In this document: in pieces, positions 26,749 through 35,690 of the stretch
How positions within the stretch are numbered: the first letter of the stretch is position 1
Layout: every line of letters starts with the position of its first letter
Assembly (NCBI GenBank): GCA_039954875.1
Contig: CP157202.1
Span: forward strand, 1,531,117 to 1,595,116
DNA length: 64,000 bases
DNA from: G039954875 sp039954875
GTDB lineage: Bacteria; Bacteroidota; Bacteroidia; Flavobacteriales; Blattabacteriaceae
Direction: 5' to 3'
Translations under genes and position numbers: made by a program
The notes under the pieces: model-generated
Databases searched by the model: none
Seen by the model: the letters and a program-made list of their open reading frames with translations, nothing else
Told to the model about the DNA's origin: nothing

Positions 26749-28101
26749 TTAATAATGGCATTTGCCACATTCTATTCCACCAACAGCATCTACGGTGATT
26801 TTGATATCTCTTTTGCCATTACTGTATTGTTTCTTCAACTTTTCATGTAGTTTACTGAAGTACTCAATATAGTATTTGTTCTCCATATTGACTACTGTAG
26901 TACGATGGCAGTTGATGCACCATCCCATGGTGAAGTTGTTGTCCATTTGTACCTCGTCCATTTCCTGCACTTGGCCGTGACAGGCTTTGCAAACGATATC
27001 TACATTCTTAGCTTTTTTGATCATCTCTTCACCAGCTACTACATGTTGGGAGTGATTGAAGTAGACAAAGTCAGGCATGTTGTGGATGCGTACCCATTGG
27101 ATCGGTTTGGTCTTGCCTGAATATTTTCGTGTGCTGGGATCCCAACCTACCGATTGATAGATCTTTTGGATCTCTTTGGTGTAAAATTCTTTACTTTTGC
27201 CTTCCTCGATGTAGTTGCCTTTATACTCGGTGATGGTCATGTGGCAGTTCATACAGACGTTGGCTGTGGGTATGCCCGAAACCTTGTCATATTTGGCACT
27301 AGAGTGACAGTATTGACAATCGATACTGTTGTTGTTGGTATGGATCTTGTGTGAGAAATAAATTGGTTGTTGGGGTTTGTATCCTTTATTGATGTCTATA
27401 CCCATCAGGAAGTCCCATACACCGTAGAGAGCAGCTAGGAAGAAAAACCCTATCAGTGCATAGCCTACAGAGCGGTATCTTTCTAAGACTTTTGATAGGT
27501 CTATTGAAAATTTGATCGCAGGTTTTTGTGCTTGATATTCTTCAAGAGTATTGGTATTTATCAACCTGATTAAGGTGTAGAGTTTGAAAAGGATCCCAAG
27601 TAAGATGATGGCCAATAAAGTGAATCCTAAAACGATAATCTTAGTAGTGGCCCCACCGAGGTCGTTTTGTTGGAAATTTGCTGTTTCAGTTGCTAATGTT
27701 TTTTCCTCTTTAGGAGAAGGTGGATTTTTCGTGAAGGCTAGTATATCGTCGATGTCTTGTTCAGATAACTGTGGGAAGAGGTTCATTTCCAATTGGTTGT
27801 ATTCTTCGTAATTGGCAATGGCATATTTGTCGCCACTTTCTCTAAGCGCCTTGTTGTCTTTGATCCACTTGTGTAACCATTCGTGACTCCTCCTGTCTGT
27901 GACGCCTGCCAACGGCGGCCCGATGAGTTTTTTAGTAAGGTCAGTAGAGTGACAGGCCGTACAGTTTTTTTTAAAAAGTTTTGCTCCATTTTCAGCATTA
28001 CCCTTGATCTGATCTTGTGCAACGAGCATGTTTTGAAAAGCCATAGAAAAAAAGAGGCCGAAAATAAAATATAGGTAAATATTTTTCTGTCTATTTTTCA
28101 T
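26749..28101 (-). CDS. actA: Alternative complex III, multiheme cytochrome c subunit ActA fused to a monoheme domain
   Basis: The membrane-anchored multiheme electron carrier of ACIII. The chosen ATG at 28101 gives a signal-like MKNRQKNIYLYFIFGLFFSM; the frame runs open to 28176, but a promoter at 28148-28176 covers that part. An N-terminal cytochrome c domain has one heme motif (CTACH) and ends near the helix TKIIVLGFTLLAIILLGIL. A second membrane segment is followed by a cytochrome c3-like domain with five motifs: CQYCH, CMNCH, CKACH, CINCH and a terminal CGKCH. Six hemes in total therefore need the Ccs heme-attachment system, matching ccsBA at 44 kb. First gene of the act operon. Confidence 0.94.
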   Translation of the reverse strand: MKNRQKNIYLYFIFGLFFSMAFQNMLVAQDQIKGNAENGAKLFKKNCTACHSTDLTKKLIGPPLAGVTDRRSHEWLHKWIKDNKALRESGDKYAIANYEEYNQLEMNLFPQLSEQDIDDILAFTKNPPSPKEEKTLATETANFQQNDLGGATTKIIVLGFTLLAIILLGILFKLYTLIRLINTNTLEEYQAQKPAIKFSIDLSKVLERYRSVGYALIGFFFLAALYGVWDFLMGIDINKGYKPQQPIYFSHKIHTNNNSIDCQYCHSSAKYDKVSGIPTANVCMNCHMTITEYKGNYIEEGKSKEFYTKEIQKIYQSVGWDPSTRKYSGKTKPIQWVRIHNMPDFVYFNHSQHVVAGEEMIKKAKNVDIVCKACHGQVQEMDEVQMDNNFTMGWCINCHRTTVVNMENKYYIEYFSKLHEKLKKQYSNGKRDIKITVDAVGGIECGKCHY

Positions 28102-28147
28102 CAAGAGGAGGTTCGTTGACGATAGTCCTGGCATACTTTTAGGTTGA

Positions 28148-28176
28148 CAAAAGTAGGACAAAGGAAAAAAATACAA
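28148..28176 (-). promoter_or_regulatory. Promoter of the actABCDEF operon
   Basis: On the minus strand TTG (28176-28174) is followed after 18 bases by TACTTTTG (28155-28148), a textbook Bacteroidota -33/-7 pair. Transcription would begin near 28141, about 40 bases before the actA ATG at 28101. This is the best promoter in the window and it faces the divergent SPOR-gene element about 90 bases away. Confidence 0.6.
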
Positions 28177-28261
28177 TAATTTAAAGGCTTGATTTGCTAA
28201 GCTTGCGATAAATTTATAATCATTCTAAATAACAAACTGATTCGTATTGTTTTCTTATCAT

Positions 28262-28269
28262 TATTTTTG
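28262..28269 (+). promoter_or_regulatory. TAnnTTTG -7 element upstream of the SPOR-domain gene
   Basis: TATTTTTG on the plus strand, eleven bases before the ATG at 28280. It implies a very short leader and excludes the longer frame that begins at 28247. No clear -33 element. Confidence 0.4.
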
Positions 28270-28279
28270 TAGACCAAAA

Positions 28280-28747
28280 ATGTTTCTTATGAAATTAGGA
28301 GGGCTTTTTGTAGGTTGTCTGGTCACGTGCTTGATGCAGGCACAAGAAAATAAAAACCGTGTGATTGTGGATGTAGATCCATCGGTAGATCGCTTATTTA
28401 ATTCATGGGTTGATGATAATAAGGAATCAGCTTCAAAAGATCTTTTAGATAAGGGGCCTATTGTGAAATATAGTAATCCTTGTAAGGCTACCCCAAAAAG
28501 CAGGGGATATAAGATACAAGTATTCAGTACCATAGATCGTTTTAAGGCCCAAGAAATGCTTAAAGAACTCATCGATCTATATCCTGATCTCTACCCGGGG
28601 TTAAAATTTGAAAGCCCCAATTATAAGATATGGTTGGGCGATTATCTCTCAAAGAGTAGTTATACAGACGATTTGTGGAGGGTCAGACGAAAATATCCGT
28701 ATGCTTTTCCTGTGCCTGCATATGTATGGTGTAAGCGAGCTCATTGA
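28280..28747 (+). CDS. Secreted SPOR-domain protein
   Basis: A 155-residue protein with a signal peptide (MKLGGLFVGCLVTCLMQAQE) and a C-terminal SPOR domain, which binds denuded peptidoglycan glycans. The SPOR fold is visible as GYKIQVFSTIDRFKAQEMLKEL, then PNYKIWLGDYLS and RVRRKYPYAFPVPAYVW. It lies divergent from the ACIII operon; SPOR proteins commonly neighbour ACIII genes in this phylum, although why is unknown. Start could be the ATG at 28280 or the one at 28289. Intact. Confidence 0.85.
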   Translation: MFLMKLGGLFVGCLVTCLMQAQENKNRVIVDVDPSVDRLFNSWVDDNKESASKDLLDKGPIVKYSNPCKATPKSRGYKIQVFSTIDRFKAQEMLKELIDLYPDLYPGLKFESPNYKIWLGDYLSKSSYTDDLWRVRRKYPYAFPVPAYVWCKRAH

Positions 28748-28849
28748 AAATCACATACCCTCTGCTAGAGCTTCAGTAAACAGACCAATGCAATGACCGA
28801 TCAGGATTACTCACCGTTTGATAGAATTTTTTATATATGCATATAAATA

Positions 28850-29560
28850 TAGGTAAGGCAAGCCACCAATGAATAGCTCAAGATGACTAGCAACGAATGC
28901 TCCCTTCTTACCCTAAAAAAGGTAGATATACCAAGGGAAATATCTCTACAAATTGATATATGAATGCGTTTATCTCACTGACCGGATAAAAAACTTCCAG
29001 GGGGGGGGCATGATGAAATAGACCAAACCTATCATATTTTGATAAAATTTTTCTTTCCTGTAGCCACCATAAAAGTTCCATCCCAGTTCTATGAAAGAAA
29101 AGACTGCCAATCCGATGAAATAATCAGGCCAAAGTCTCAGGTAAAAATACCAGGCGAAAAAAGCTTGAAAAAGCCCTAGAGTTATCAGCGATAAAGCCAA
29201 GATGATGGCCTAATAGGATGATCAATTGACTCATAACCAATCCGATGAGATGGCTTGAAATATGGAAGGGCAAGGTATTCAAGTATTTAAGTCCATGGTG
29301 TCGGTGGTATTTCCTTAGGAGAGGGCCCTACGGAGAAAAATCTTGGCTGGTCACAGTCATCTCTACGATACCCGATAGCATAAATTAGATATAGCCCATA
29401 TTATCTTTGCCGCCCCAGATGCTGCCAAAAAGCAATAGGACTAGCATAAGGAAAAATAAGGTGAAAAATATAATGCTCTTTATCCTGAGGTAAATGAGCA
29501 AATGAATGTGAGCTAGCTCAATATAGTCCTCAGCCTTGGGTTGCGTTGTTTGTCCTGGAG
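28850..29560 (-). pseudogene. Decayed ABC-2 type transporter permease
   Basis: Minus-strand fragments are rich in hydrophobic helices: HIHLLIYLRIKSIIFFTLFF, LVLLLFGSIWGGKDNMGYI, LPFHISSHLIGLVMSQLIIL and the open piece 29200-28973 with LITLGLFQAFFAWYFYLRLW and GLVYFIMPPPW. The arrangement directly after a dead ABC ATPase indicates the membrane half of an ABC exporter of the ABC-2 or CcmB-like type. Many stops, and a nine-G run at 29000-29008. Substrate unknown. Confidence 0.6.
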
Positions 29561-30430
29561 TGATCAGGTGATGGTAGAGGTATTTTAGATTTTTTCAATC
29601 ATAGAATAAGTCGAGAGCTCATCTCTTTGTGCCTCAATAAAAGCATCAATCGCCCCAAATACGATGGATACATCCATATATTTGTGGTGATTGATAGTCC
29701 TCAGGTAAGCGATAGGGGAATACCCCTTTATAAAGACCAATTTTTTCTCATCAGGCAAATATTTGTCTGAAAGTTGCCTCTATACCATCTCCGCTATGTT
29801 GACTTGATCGCCTTGATAGACTAAGACCACTCGGTCTGCATACACTCTAGTCTCTTTCCAATAAATGGGTGGTGAAGAAGACTGTAGCCTCTTTTCCGAC
29901 AATATCACTTGCTAGAGCTTTTTTTCTCATGGAGAAGGGGGCGAGGAGGGCAATAAGCTCGTCGAGGATCAGCAAAGCAGGCCGATGCATCAAAGCCAAG
30001 ATCAAATCGAGTTTTTTTACTTGTCTTTAGATAGCTAGCCATTAGGGCTATTCTGAATAGATTAGGCATCTAGCGCTTTTATCAAAGTTTCAAGCCTATG
30101 ACTGCTCACTTGGTGAATCCCTTGAACGAAGGCAATACGTTCTTTGAATTTAAATAAAGGCGAGAGTGAAGGGCTGTGATCTAACAAGATTCCTATCTCT
30201 TTTTTGACTGTTGAAAAATATTTCCCAAAAACACGGATATTTTCCTAGCTAGAGGGCTAAGGTTTTGAATGATCAGGTTGATCAAAATGCTCCTGCCTGA
30301 TCCGTTGTGGCTAAGCAATACAATCCGCTCTCGAGGCGCTAACTCGAGCTGTAAATATTCTAGAATGATCCTAGTCTGCTCTACGTGACTTAGACATTTA
30401 ATAGAGAGTGTATCATTGTGAGCGCCTTTG
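29560..30430 (-). pseudogene. Decayed ABC transporter ATP-binding protein
   Basis: The nucleotide-binding subunit paired with the dead permease that follows. A degenerate Walker A can be read as LLSHNGSGRSILINLI (family: GPNGAGKSTL), and a Walker B and D-loop region as ILALMHRPALLILDELIALLAP, followed by ATVFFTTHLLE, where the switch histidine of the family sits. Frameshifts and stops separate these motifs. It was transcribed on the minus strand, toward the permease. Confidence 0.75.
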
Positions 30431-30584
30431 CATTTTTATGATTGCTAGGGTTTTAGTCTATGGGGTGAATATAAACACTTTCACACGTAATAAGTGTAAA
30501 GTATCGCCATATCATGTCATATAATATATATTAGGGTACTACTTTTTAAATAAGATAGTTAGTAAACATTTCTGCTAGCAGTAC

Positions 30585-31130
30585 CTTTTTTTAAGGTCTG
30601 AGAGATGATCCTGGCATGCAAATAAACTCTGTAACCTCCCATCCCACCATTTATTTTGCTTTTAGGGGTGTTAAATCCGCTACCGAATCGATCACGATGA
30701 TATCACAACAGCACCTGAGCGAATCAAGTTGCCTGCTCTTCCAAAATCCGTTCACCATTATCAGGTTGATAAATGGTGAGATCTTTAATATTTACATCTA
30801 ACTTCTGGGCATATACATTATCGAAGGAATGTTCTGCATCTACGAAGACAGTCATACCACTACTTTTTTGGACTTGGATAATGGGTATGCGAAGTCAGGG
30901 TAGTCTTGCCGGAATATTATTTGGGGCTATAAATATCTACGACCTGCTCCCTGGGGGAAACAACCTTCTACTCCCAAAGCGACATCTAAACTTAAAGAAC
31001 CTTGAAGTGATCCCTTCAACTTCTTCCACAGATGGAGTCCCTCATACGCATGAGTGTATTCTCCATAGATTTATCCATTTTATCTAAGACCGGTTATAGG
31101 ACTTTTTTTTTGAGGTATTTGTTTATATTT
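30585..31130 (-). pseudogene. recA: recA, 5' half only, decayed
   Basis: RecA is the central strand-exchange ATPase. This minus-strand piece covers roughly residues 15-180. It shows MDKSMENTLMRM (family KIYGxGTIMRM), then GSLSLDVALGVEG after a frame change, SGKTTLTSHTHYPSPKK (Walker A region), VFVDAEHSFDNVYAQK, DIIVIDSVADLTP (Walker B region) and LHARIISQTLKK. Homology stops abruptly at about 30585. The remaining half is found in the opposite orientation at 37.98 kb and starts at the next codon or so. It lies 10 bases after bcp in the same direction. Several frameshifts and a stop show decay beyond the split. Confidence 0.9.
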
Positions 31131-31139
31131 CAACGCTTG

Positions 31140-31589
31140 TTAATGATCCAATATTTGTGCAGCATGTGCTTTAGTCTTTACGTCTTCGATGACACGCGTC
31201 ACAATACTTTGCTCATCGATTATAAAGGTTTTCCGTAATATACCATCAAACGTTTTGTTAAGAAATTTTTTTTGCCCCCAAACGCCAAAGGCTCGTATGA
31301 TTTCTTTATTTTCATCGACTACCAAAGGAAAAGGTAAACGATATTTTTTTTGAAATTTATTTTGCTTGGTTATTGTATCAGCACTCACACCAATTAATTC
31401 ATAACCTTGTGTTTTGAGTTTGGAATAATGATCTCTCAAGTTACATACTTCGGCAGTACAACCAGGTGTATCAGCTTTAGGGTAGAAAAACACCACATAC
31501 TTTTTGCCTTTATAATCTGAAGACCTGATCGGCTTTCCATTTTGATCAATTCCTTCGAAGACAGGAGCGATATCTCCTTGTTTCAACAT
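31140..31589 (-). CDS. bcp: Thioredoxin-dependent thiol peroxidase (Bcp/PrxQ)
   Basis: A 149-residue atypical 2-Cys peroxiredoxin of the Bcp/PrxQ type, reducing hydrogen and alkyl peroxides in the cytoplasm. The peroxidatic cysteine and its partner are in DTPGCTAEVCNLRD, five residues apart as in PrxQ. VVFFYPKADTPGCT, ELIGVSAD and RKTFIIDE are all present. ATG at 31589, and a -7 element at 31614-31621 lies upstream. Intact, adjacent to the dead recA half downstream and divergent from nth. Confidence 0.92.
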   Translation of the reverse strand: MLKQGDIAPVFEGIDQNGKPIRSSDYKGKKYVVFFYPKADTPGCTAEVCNLRDHYSKLKTQGYELIGVSADTITKQNKFQKKYRLPFPLVVDENKEIIRAFGVWGQKKFLNKTFDGILRKTFIIDEQSIVTRVIEDVKTKAHAAQILDH

Positions 31590-31613
31590 AGGTTAAAGTA
31601 AAATTTAGGTACA

Positions 31614-31621
31614 CAAATGTA
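31614..31621 (-). promoter_or_regulatory. TAnnTTTG -7 element upstream of bcp
   Basis: TACATTTG on the minus strand, about 25 bases before the bcp ATG; a perfect -7 consensus match. A -33 element at normal distance is not obvious. Confidence 0.45.
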
Positions 31622-31714
31622 ACGGTTTCCCATCGATATTTATATCAGCTAAAAAAAAAATATTTCAAGGTTTTCCCTATCTTAGCTTCCACACGATTAA
31701 AATCTTACTACGTT

Positions 31715-32401
31715 ATGAATCAAAAGGAAAAGGTAACCTTGATTATCGATATCTTGCAATTACTTTATCCGGATCCCCCCATACCGCTGCATCATTTAGA
31801 TGAATTTACCCTGCTTATTGCTGTGTTGCTCTCGGCACAAAGCACAGACAAAAAAGTAAATGAGGTCACACCACAGCTCTTTACCAAGGCTGATACGCCT
31901 AATAAAATAGTCCGATTGTCTATTGAAGAAATCAAAACATTGATCCAACAAATCGGCCTCTACAACAGTAAGGCTAAAAATATCCATGATCTGTCAGTCA
32001 TCTTGCTAGAACAACACCAAGGGAAAGTTCCTCAAACTTTCGAGGCACTAGAGGCGCTGCCTGGGGTAGGACACAAAACTGCTTCGGTACTCATGTGTCA
32101 AGCGTTTGGCCAACCGGCTTTTCCTGTGGATACGCACATCCATCGACTGATGCACCAATGGGGATTGAGCAGCGGCAAAAACGTGATACAGACGGAAAAA
32201 GATGCTAAATATTCCTTCCCTGAAAATCTTTGGAACAAATTACATCTGCAGATCATCTATTATGGCAGGGAATATGCCCCAGCCCGCGGCTGGAAACTTG
32301 AAAAGGATATCATTGCTCAGACTATCGGCGTGAAAGGACACTTTTGTTCCCCCCTACTTCCGGAAAACTTTCCTTGTACATCCAGCCGTCATCACCTCTA
32401 A
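31715..32401 (+). CDS. nth: Endonuclease III-like DNA glycosylase/AP lyase
   Basis: Base-excision-repair enzyme that removes oxidised pyrimidines. Seen in order: LLIAVLLSAQSTDKKV, the helix-hairpin-helix LEALPGVGHKTASVLM with the catalytic lysine in GHKTA, and the catalytic aspartate in FPVDTHIHRL. The C-terminal region reads YAPARGWKLEKDIIAQ, so the four cysteines of the 4Fe-4S loop of classical Nth are absent; I believe cluster-less forms occur in related Bacteroidota, so this need not be damage. The last 25 residues after GVKGHF look like an unusual extension. ATG at 31715; the frame is intact. Confidence 0.88.
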   Translation: MNQKEKVTLIIDILQLLYPDPPIPLHHLDEFTLLIAVLLSAQSTDKKVNEVTPQLFTKADTPNKIVRLSIEEIKTLIQQIGLYNSKAKNIHDLSVILLEQHQGKVPQTFEALEALPGVGHKTASVLMCQAFGQPAFPVDTHIHRLMHQWGLSSGKNVIQTEKDAKYSFPENLWNKLHLQIIYYGREYAPARGWKLEKDIIAQTIGVKGHFCSPLLPENFPCTSSRHHL

Positions 32402-32460
32402 CGGGTAACTATCTTTCTTCTGTAGGACTCTCCAATAATGTCTTTGACTAAATTTTTTTC

Positions 32461-32859
32461 CTAAAAAGGTAAATCGTCAAATTCATCTGTCGAGGATGCA
32501 GGCTCATTAAGAGACTGCACTAGAGCATCGGACATAGGAGATGAAGCTGACGACGGGACGACGGATCCGCTTCCGAGATTTTGGGATTGAATTTTTTCAA
32601 TCCTCCAACCTTGGATAGAATTGAAATATTTCGTAATACCTTCGGGATTTGTCCATTCTCTGCCCCGCAAATTGATCGATACTTTTATTTGATCACCAGG
32701 CTTGAGATCATTCAAGAGGTCGGCTTTTTCTTGAACGTATTCGATGGAGAGATGCTGTGGGTATTGTTCGTTTGTGGTGAGGACTAGCTCACGTTTTCTG
32801 AATCCACTTCCAAAGGTTTGTGTATCGAATATTTTCTTTACAGTACCTGATACTTCCAT
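32461..32859 (-). CDS. DUF3127 protein (OB-fold-like)
   Basis: A 132-residue protein with EVSGTVKKIFDTQTFGSGF, KRELVLTTNEQYPQHLSIEY, LKPGDQIKVSINLRGREW and YFNSIQGWRIEKI, the conserved features of the Bacteroidota DUF3127 family. The beta-rich pattern and C-terminal disordered tail ending in DEFDDLPF resemble a single-stranded-DNA-binding protein, whose acidic tip recruits partners; that functional idea is inference. Lies 20 bases after the SPFH gene in the same direction. Confidence 0.82.
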   Translation of the reverse strand: MEVSGTVKKIFDTQTFGSGFRKRELVLTTNEQYPQHLSIEYVQEKADLLNDLKPGDQIKVSINLRGREWTNPEGITKYFNSIQGWRIEKIQSQNLGSGSVVPSSASSPMSDALVQSLNEPASSTDEFDDLPF

Positions 32860-32879
32860 AGTGCTTATCTTTTTGAGAA

Positions 32880-33827
32880 TTATTTCGTATCGTCCTTTTT
32901 CTTGTCTTTCTGACGTTTTATTGCCTCTCCGATTTGGCTTGAGGCACTGAAAGAAGCCACCATGTTGTTGAGCATCTCACTAGCGGCACCTGGAGAATTG
33001 GGCAAGAGGATCAGATTGGTCTCTGTACACTCACCTATAGATTGGAGGGTGTCATAATGTTGAGTCACGACAATTAGGGCAGAGGCTTCTTGCGAATTGA
33101 TACCTACATTGTTGAGTACTTCTACCGACTCGAGGAGGCCTTTGGCGATCTCTCGACGTTGATCGGCAATACCCTTGCCTTGCAATTGTTTACTTTCAGC
33201 TTCGGCTTTAGCCTTGGCTACGATTTTTATACGTTCGGCTTCGGCCTCGTATTCGGCGGCAACTTTTTCACGTTCGGTAGTGTTAATATGATTCATCGCT
33301 TGTTTGACCTGCTCATCCGGATCGATATCAGTGACTAGAGCTTTGATGATGTCATAACCGTAATTTTGCATAGCTTCTTCAAGTTCTCCTTTTACCGCCA
33401 TAGCAACATCGTCTTTACGTTCAAAGACGTCATCAAGTCGCATCTTGGGGACTTCAGCCCGAACTACATCAAAGATGTAAGAGGTAATCTGACTATGCGG
33501 ATTGTCCAGCTTATAAAATGCGTCAAACACTTTGTCTTTGATCACTTGAAATTGTACGGAGACTTTCAAGCGGACGAAGACATTATCTTTGGTCTTGGTC
33601 TCTACCATGACATCAAGTTGTTGGATTTTCAGAGTAAGCTTGCCTACTACACGATCAATTATAGGGATTTTCAACTGCAAACCAGCTTGCCGAATACTAT
33701 CGAACTTTCCAAAGCGCTCGATGATTACGGCAGTCTGTTGTTTGACGACGAAAATAATGCTAGAGATTCCTGAAAAAAACAACAAGGTTAAAGAAATACA
33801 GAAAATTAGAGAAAAAACATCCACCAT
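32880..33827 (-). CDS. SPFH/Band 7 (stomatin-like) membrane protein
   Basis: A 315-residue protein with one N-terminal membrane helix (IFCISLTLLFFSGISSIIFVV) and the prohibitin-homology domain: KQQTAVIIERFGKFDSIRQAGLQLKIPIID, VETKTKDNVFVRLKVSVQFQV, and SYIFDVVRAEVPKMRLDDVFERKDDV. A long charged helix (AEYEAEAERIKIVAKAKAEAESK) follows. Such proteins scaffold membrane microdomains or regulate membrane proteases (QmcA/HflK type). Same strand as its neighbours sufT and DUF3127. Intact. Confidence 0.9.
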   Translation of the reverse strand: MVDVFSLIFCISLTLLFFSGISSIIFVVKQQTAVIIERFGKFDSIRQAGLQLKIPIIDRVVGKLTLKIQQLDVMVETKTKDNVFVRLKVSVQFQVIKDKVFDAFYKLDNPHSQITSYIFDVVRAEVPKMRLDDVFERKDDVAMAVKGELEEAMQNYGYDIIKALVTDIDPDEQVKQAMNHINTTEREKVAAEYEAEAERIKIVAKAKAEAESKQLQGKGIADQRREIAKGLLESVEVLNNVGINSQEASALIVVTQHYDTLQSIGECTETNLILLPNSPGAASEMLNNMVASFSASSQIGEAIKRQKDKKKDDTK

Positions 33828-33860
33828 TTTTTATAAAAATTTTATTATTAAAAAAAATAC

Positions 33861-34187
33861 TCAAAGCATACCTAACTCCAAACGTGCTTCTTCGCTCATC
33901 ATCTCTGTACCCCAAGGGGGATCAAAGGTTAGAGTAAGTTCAACATTCTTTACCATTTTAATTACTCTCACTTTTTCTTTCACTTCTTCGGGCAGGCTTT
34001 CTGCTACAGGGCAATTTGGTGTAGTAAGTGTCATAACAACTTTCACATCTGCTTCATCGCTCACTTGTACGTCATAGATCAAGCCCAACTCGTATATATC
34101 TACTGGGATCTCAGGGTCATATATAGTTTTTAGTACGGAGATGATTTGCTCACCTAATATCTGGCTTTCTTCTGCGGTCATGACCAT
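33861..34187 (-). CDS. sufT: SufT/MIP18-like iron-sulfur assembly factor (DUF59)
   Basis: A DUF59-domain protein of about 108 residues. Signature: ISVLKTIYDPEIPVDIYELGLIYDV, MTLTTPNCPVAESLP with the conserved cysteine, and LTFDPPWGTEMMSEEARLELGML. SufT-type proteins assist maturation of 4Fe-4S proteins; several such clients exist here (ActB, QueA context enzymes). The longest frame begins at 34208, but a -7 element overlaps it, so the ATG at 34187 (or 34181) is preferred. Confidence 0.87.
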   Translation of the reverse strand: MVMTAEESQILGEQIISVLKTIYDPEIPVDIYELGLIYDVQVSDEADVKVVMTLTTPNCPVAESLPEEVKEKVRVIKMVKNVELTLTFDPPWGTEMMSEEARLELGML

Positions 34188-34205
34188 GACTTGCCCTCTT
34201 TTTTG

Positions 34206-34213
34206 CAAATGTA
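34206..34213 (-). promoter_or_regulatory. TAnnTTTG -7 element upstream of sufT
   Basis: TACATTTG on the minus strand. It overlaps the first possible sufT start codon at 34208 and so points to a start at 34187. It probably drives sufT, the SPFH gene and the DUF3127 gene. Confidence 0.45.
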
Positions 34214-34274
34214 AGAAGTTTTATAAAGAAATTATCCTATGTAAAGTGTTTGTTTTAGCGTTGAGAGAGCACTT

Positions 34275-35690
34275 CTATTTGTTAAAAAAATGGATGAGAT
34301 AGCCAAGTTTTTCGAGTCGGGGCAAGAGCTGCTCTGCCTTACCTACGATCAGGATGTGGGCATTTTGTGCTGGTATGTATCTTTTGGCTGCTGCTGTGAT
34401 CTGTGGAAGGGTCACGAGTTGAAGGCTTTTTAGATAATTTTGGTAAAATCCTTTGGGAAGCTGTTCTTTCAACTCACTAATAATAAAGTTAATAATGGTC
34501 CTCGGATTTTCTAACCGCAAGATGAATCGACCAATATTTTCTTTCTTCTTTATCTCCAATTCTTCGGGGGAGACCGGTATGCTCGTTATCTTCCGCAATT
34601 CTTTGATGAGTTCTACCACAGCACTGTCTGTAACCTCAGTCCTCACCTGAGCAGATGCATAAAACGAACCGATATGCTTGTCTGATACTAAATTGGAATA
34701 GGCGCCGTAGGTATAACTTTTTTGCTCACGCAAATTCTGAAACAAACGGCCTTGTATACCTCCGCCTAAGATACCATTGGCTAAAAGTGCAGCAAAATAG
34801 TCTGGAGCATTTTTTTTAAAATTTACCACCCCTCCAACACTGATATTGGATTGAGTGACCGAAGGGAGATCTACCAAATCTATTTCCAATTGTGCGGGCA
34901 AAGGAGCTATAGTATATTTCCTGGCCGGTATTGTGCCTTTTTTCCACGCGGAGAAGTGTGCATCAGCCAATCGTTTGGCTTCTTCTTTAGTAATATCACC
35001 TACAAAAACCAGATAAGCCGTATTGGGTTTGAAATAAGTTTGATAAAATTTTTTCAAATCCCTAAGGGTTATTTTTTTTAAACTTTCACGCGATGCATAT
35101 TCACCATAAGGATGGTATTTTCCGTAATACAAGATTTTTCGAACATGTTCCGAAATGGCATTGGAGTCTTTCTCATTTAGTTTAATATTGGTGATGCTTC
35201 GTTTTATTAATTTTTGAAGTTCTTGAGTATTGTCAAAAGCAGGTGTGAGTAAGGCTTCGCTCATGAGTTTTACTGATTCGCTAAGATGTCGTCTCAATGT
35301 AGACATGTATACCCCTGACGAAGCAACATAAAAGGTGGTACCAAGATGATCAATAGCCTCATCAAATTGCTCTTTAGTATGACTTTTTGTACCGGCACGA
35401 AGCATATCGCCAAATATATTTTTCAAACCAGCCTTATCGCCTTCTAATATGGGGTCTTGGTCAAAATCTAAACTTACAGTTACCATAGGTAGTTTGTGAT
35501 TTTCGACGACCAAAATAGTTAAACCATTATCCAGTCGAAAAATTGCAGGTTGTCCGATGTTGATTTCTGGTGCTGGATCAGACTGGGGTGCTTTTGTGCG
35601 ATCTACCTGATCATTAGCACTTAAGGAAAAATCGAGAATAAGAGTAAGTATTATTCTGGCTATGGATTTCATGACGTGATATTTTTTCAT
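34275..35690 (-). CDS. M16 family peptidase-like protein without the zinc motif
   Basis: A 471-residue pitrilysin-family protein with a signal peptide (ARIILTLILDFSLSAND). The region where M16 enzymes carry HxxEH reads GLKNIFGDMLRAGT, so zinc ligands are missing. The C-terminal half is well conserved (NGILGGGIQGRLFQNLREQKSYTYGAYS). In two-subunit M16 proteases one chain is catalytic and the other supplies substrate binding; the upstream gene is the catalytic partner. ATG at 35690 overlaps the stop of that gene by four bases, so translation is coupled. Confidence 0.88.
   Translation of the reverse strand: MKKYHVMKSIARIILTLILDFSLSANDQVDRTKAPQSDPAPEINIGQPAIFRLDNGLTILVVENHKLPMVTVSLDFDQDPILEGDKAGLKNIFGDMLRAGTKSHTKEQFDEAIDHLGTTFYVASSGVYMSTLRRHLSESVKLMSEALLTPAFDNTQELQKLIKRSITNIKLNEKDSNAISEHVRKILYYGKYHPYGEYASRESLKKITLRDLKKFYQTYFKPNTAYLVFVGDITKEEAKRLADAHFSAWKKGTIPARKYTIAPLPAQLEIDLVDLPSVTQSNISVGGVVNFKKNAPDYFAALLANGILGGGIQGRLFQNLREQKSYTYGAYSNLVSDKHIGSFYASAQVRTEVTDSAVVELIKELRKITSIPVSPEELEIKKKENIGRFILRLENPRTIINFIISELKEQLPKGFYQNYLKSLQLVTLPQITAAAKRYIPAQNAHILIVGKAEQLLPRLEKLGYLIHFFNK

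Noticed and set aside
30616..31087. Two short plus-strand frames near 30.6-31.1 kb
   Set aside because: They are antisense to the recA 5' half; RecA motifs are readable only on the minus strand.
32341..32401. Possible frameshift at the C-terminus of nth (unusual last 25 residues)
   Set aside because: The catalytic core is complete and the tail follows the usual end of the family without evidence of a missing conserved segment, so I kept it as an intact gene.
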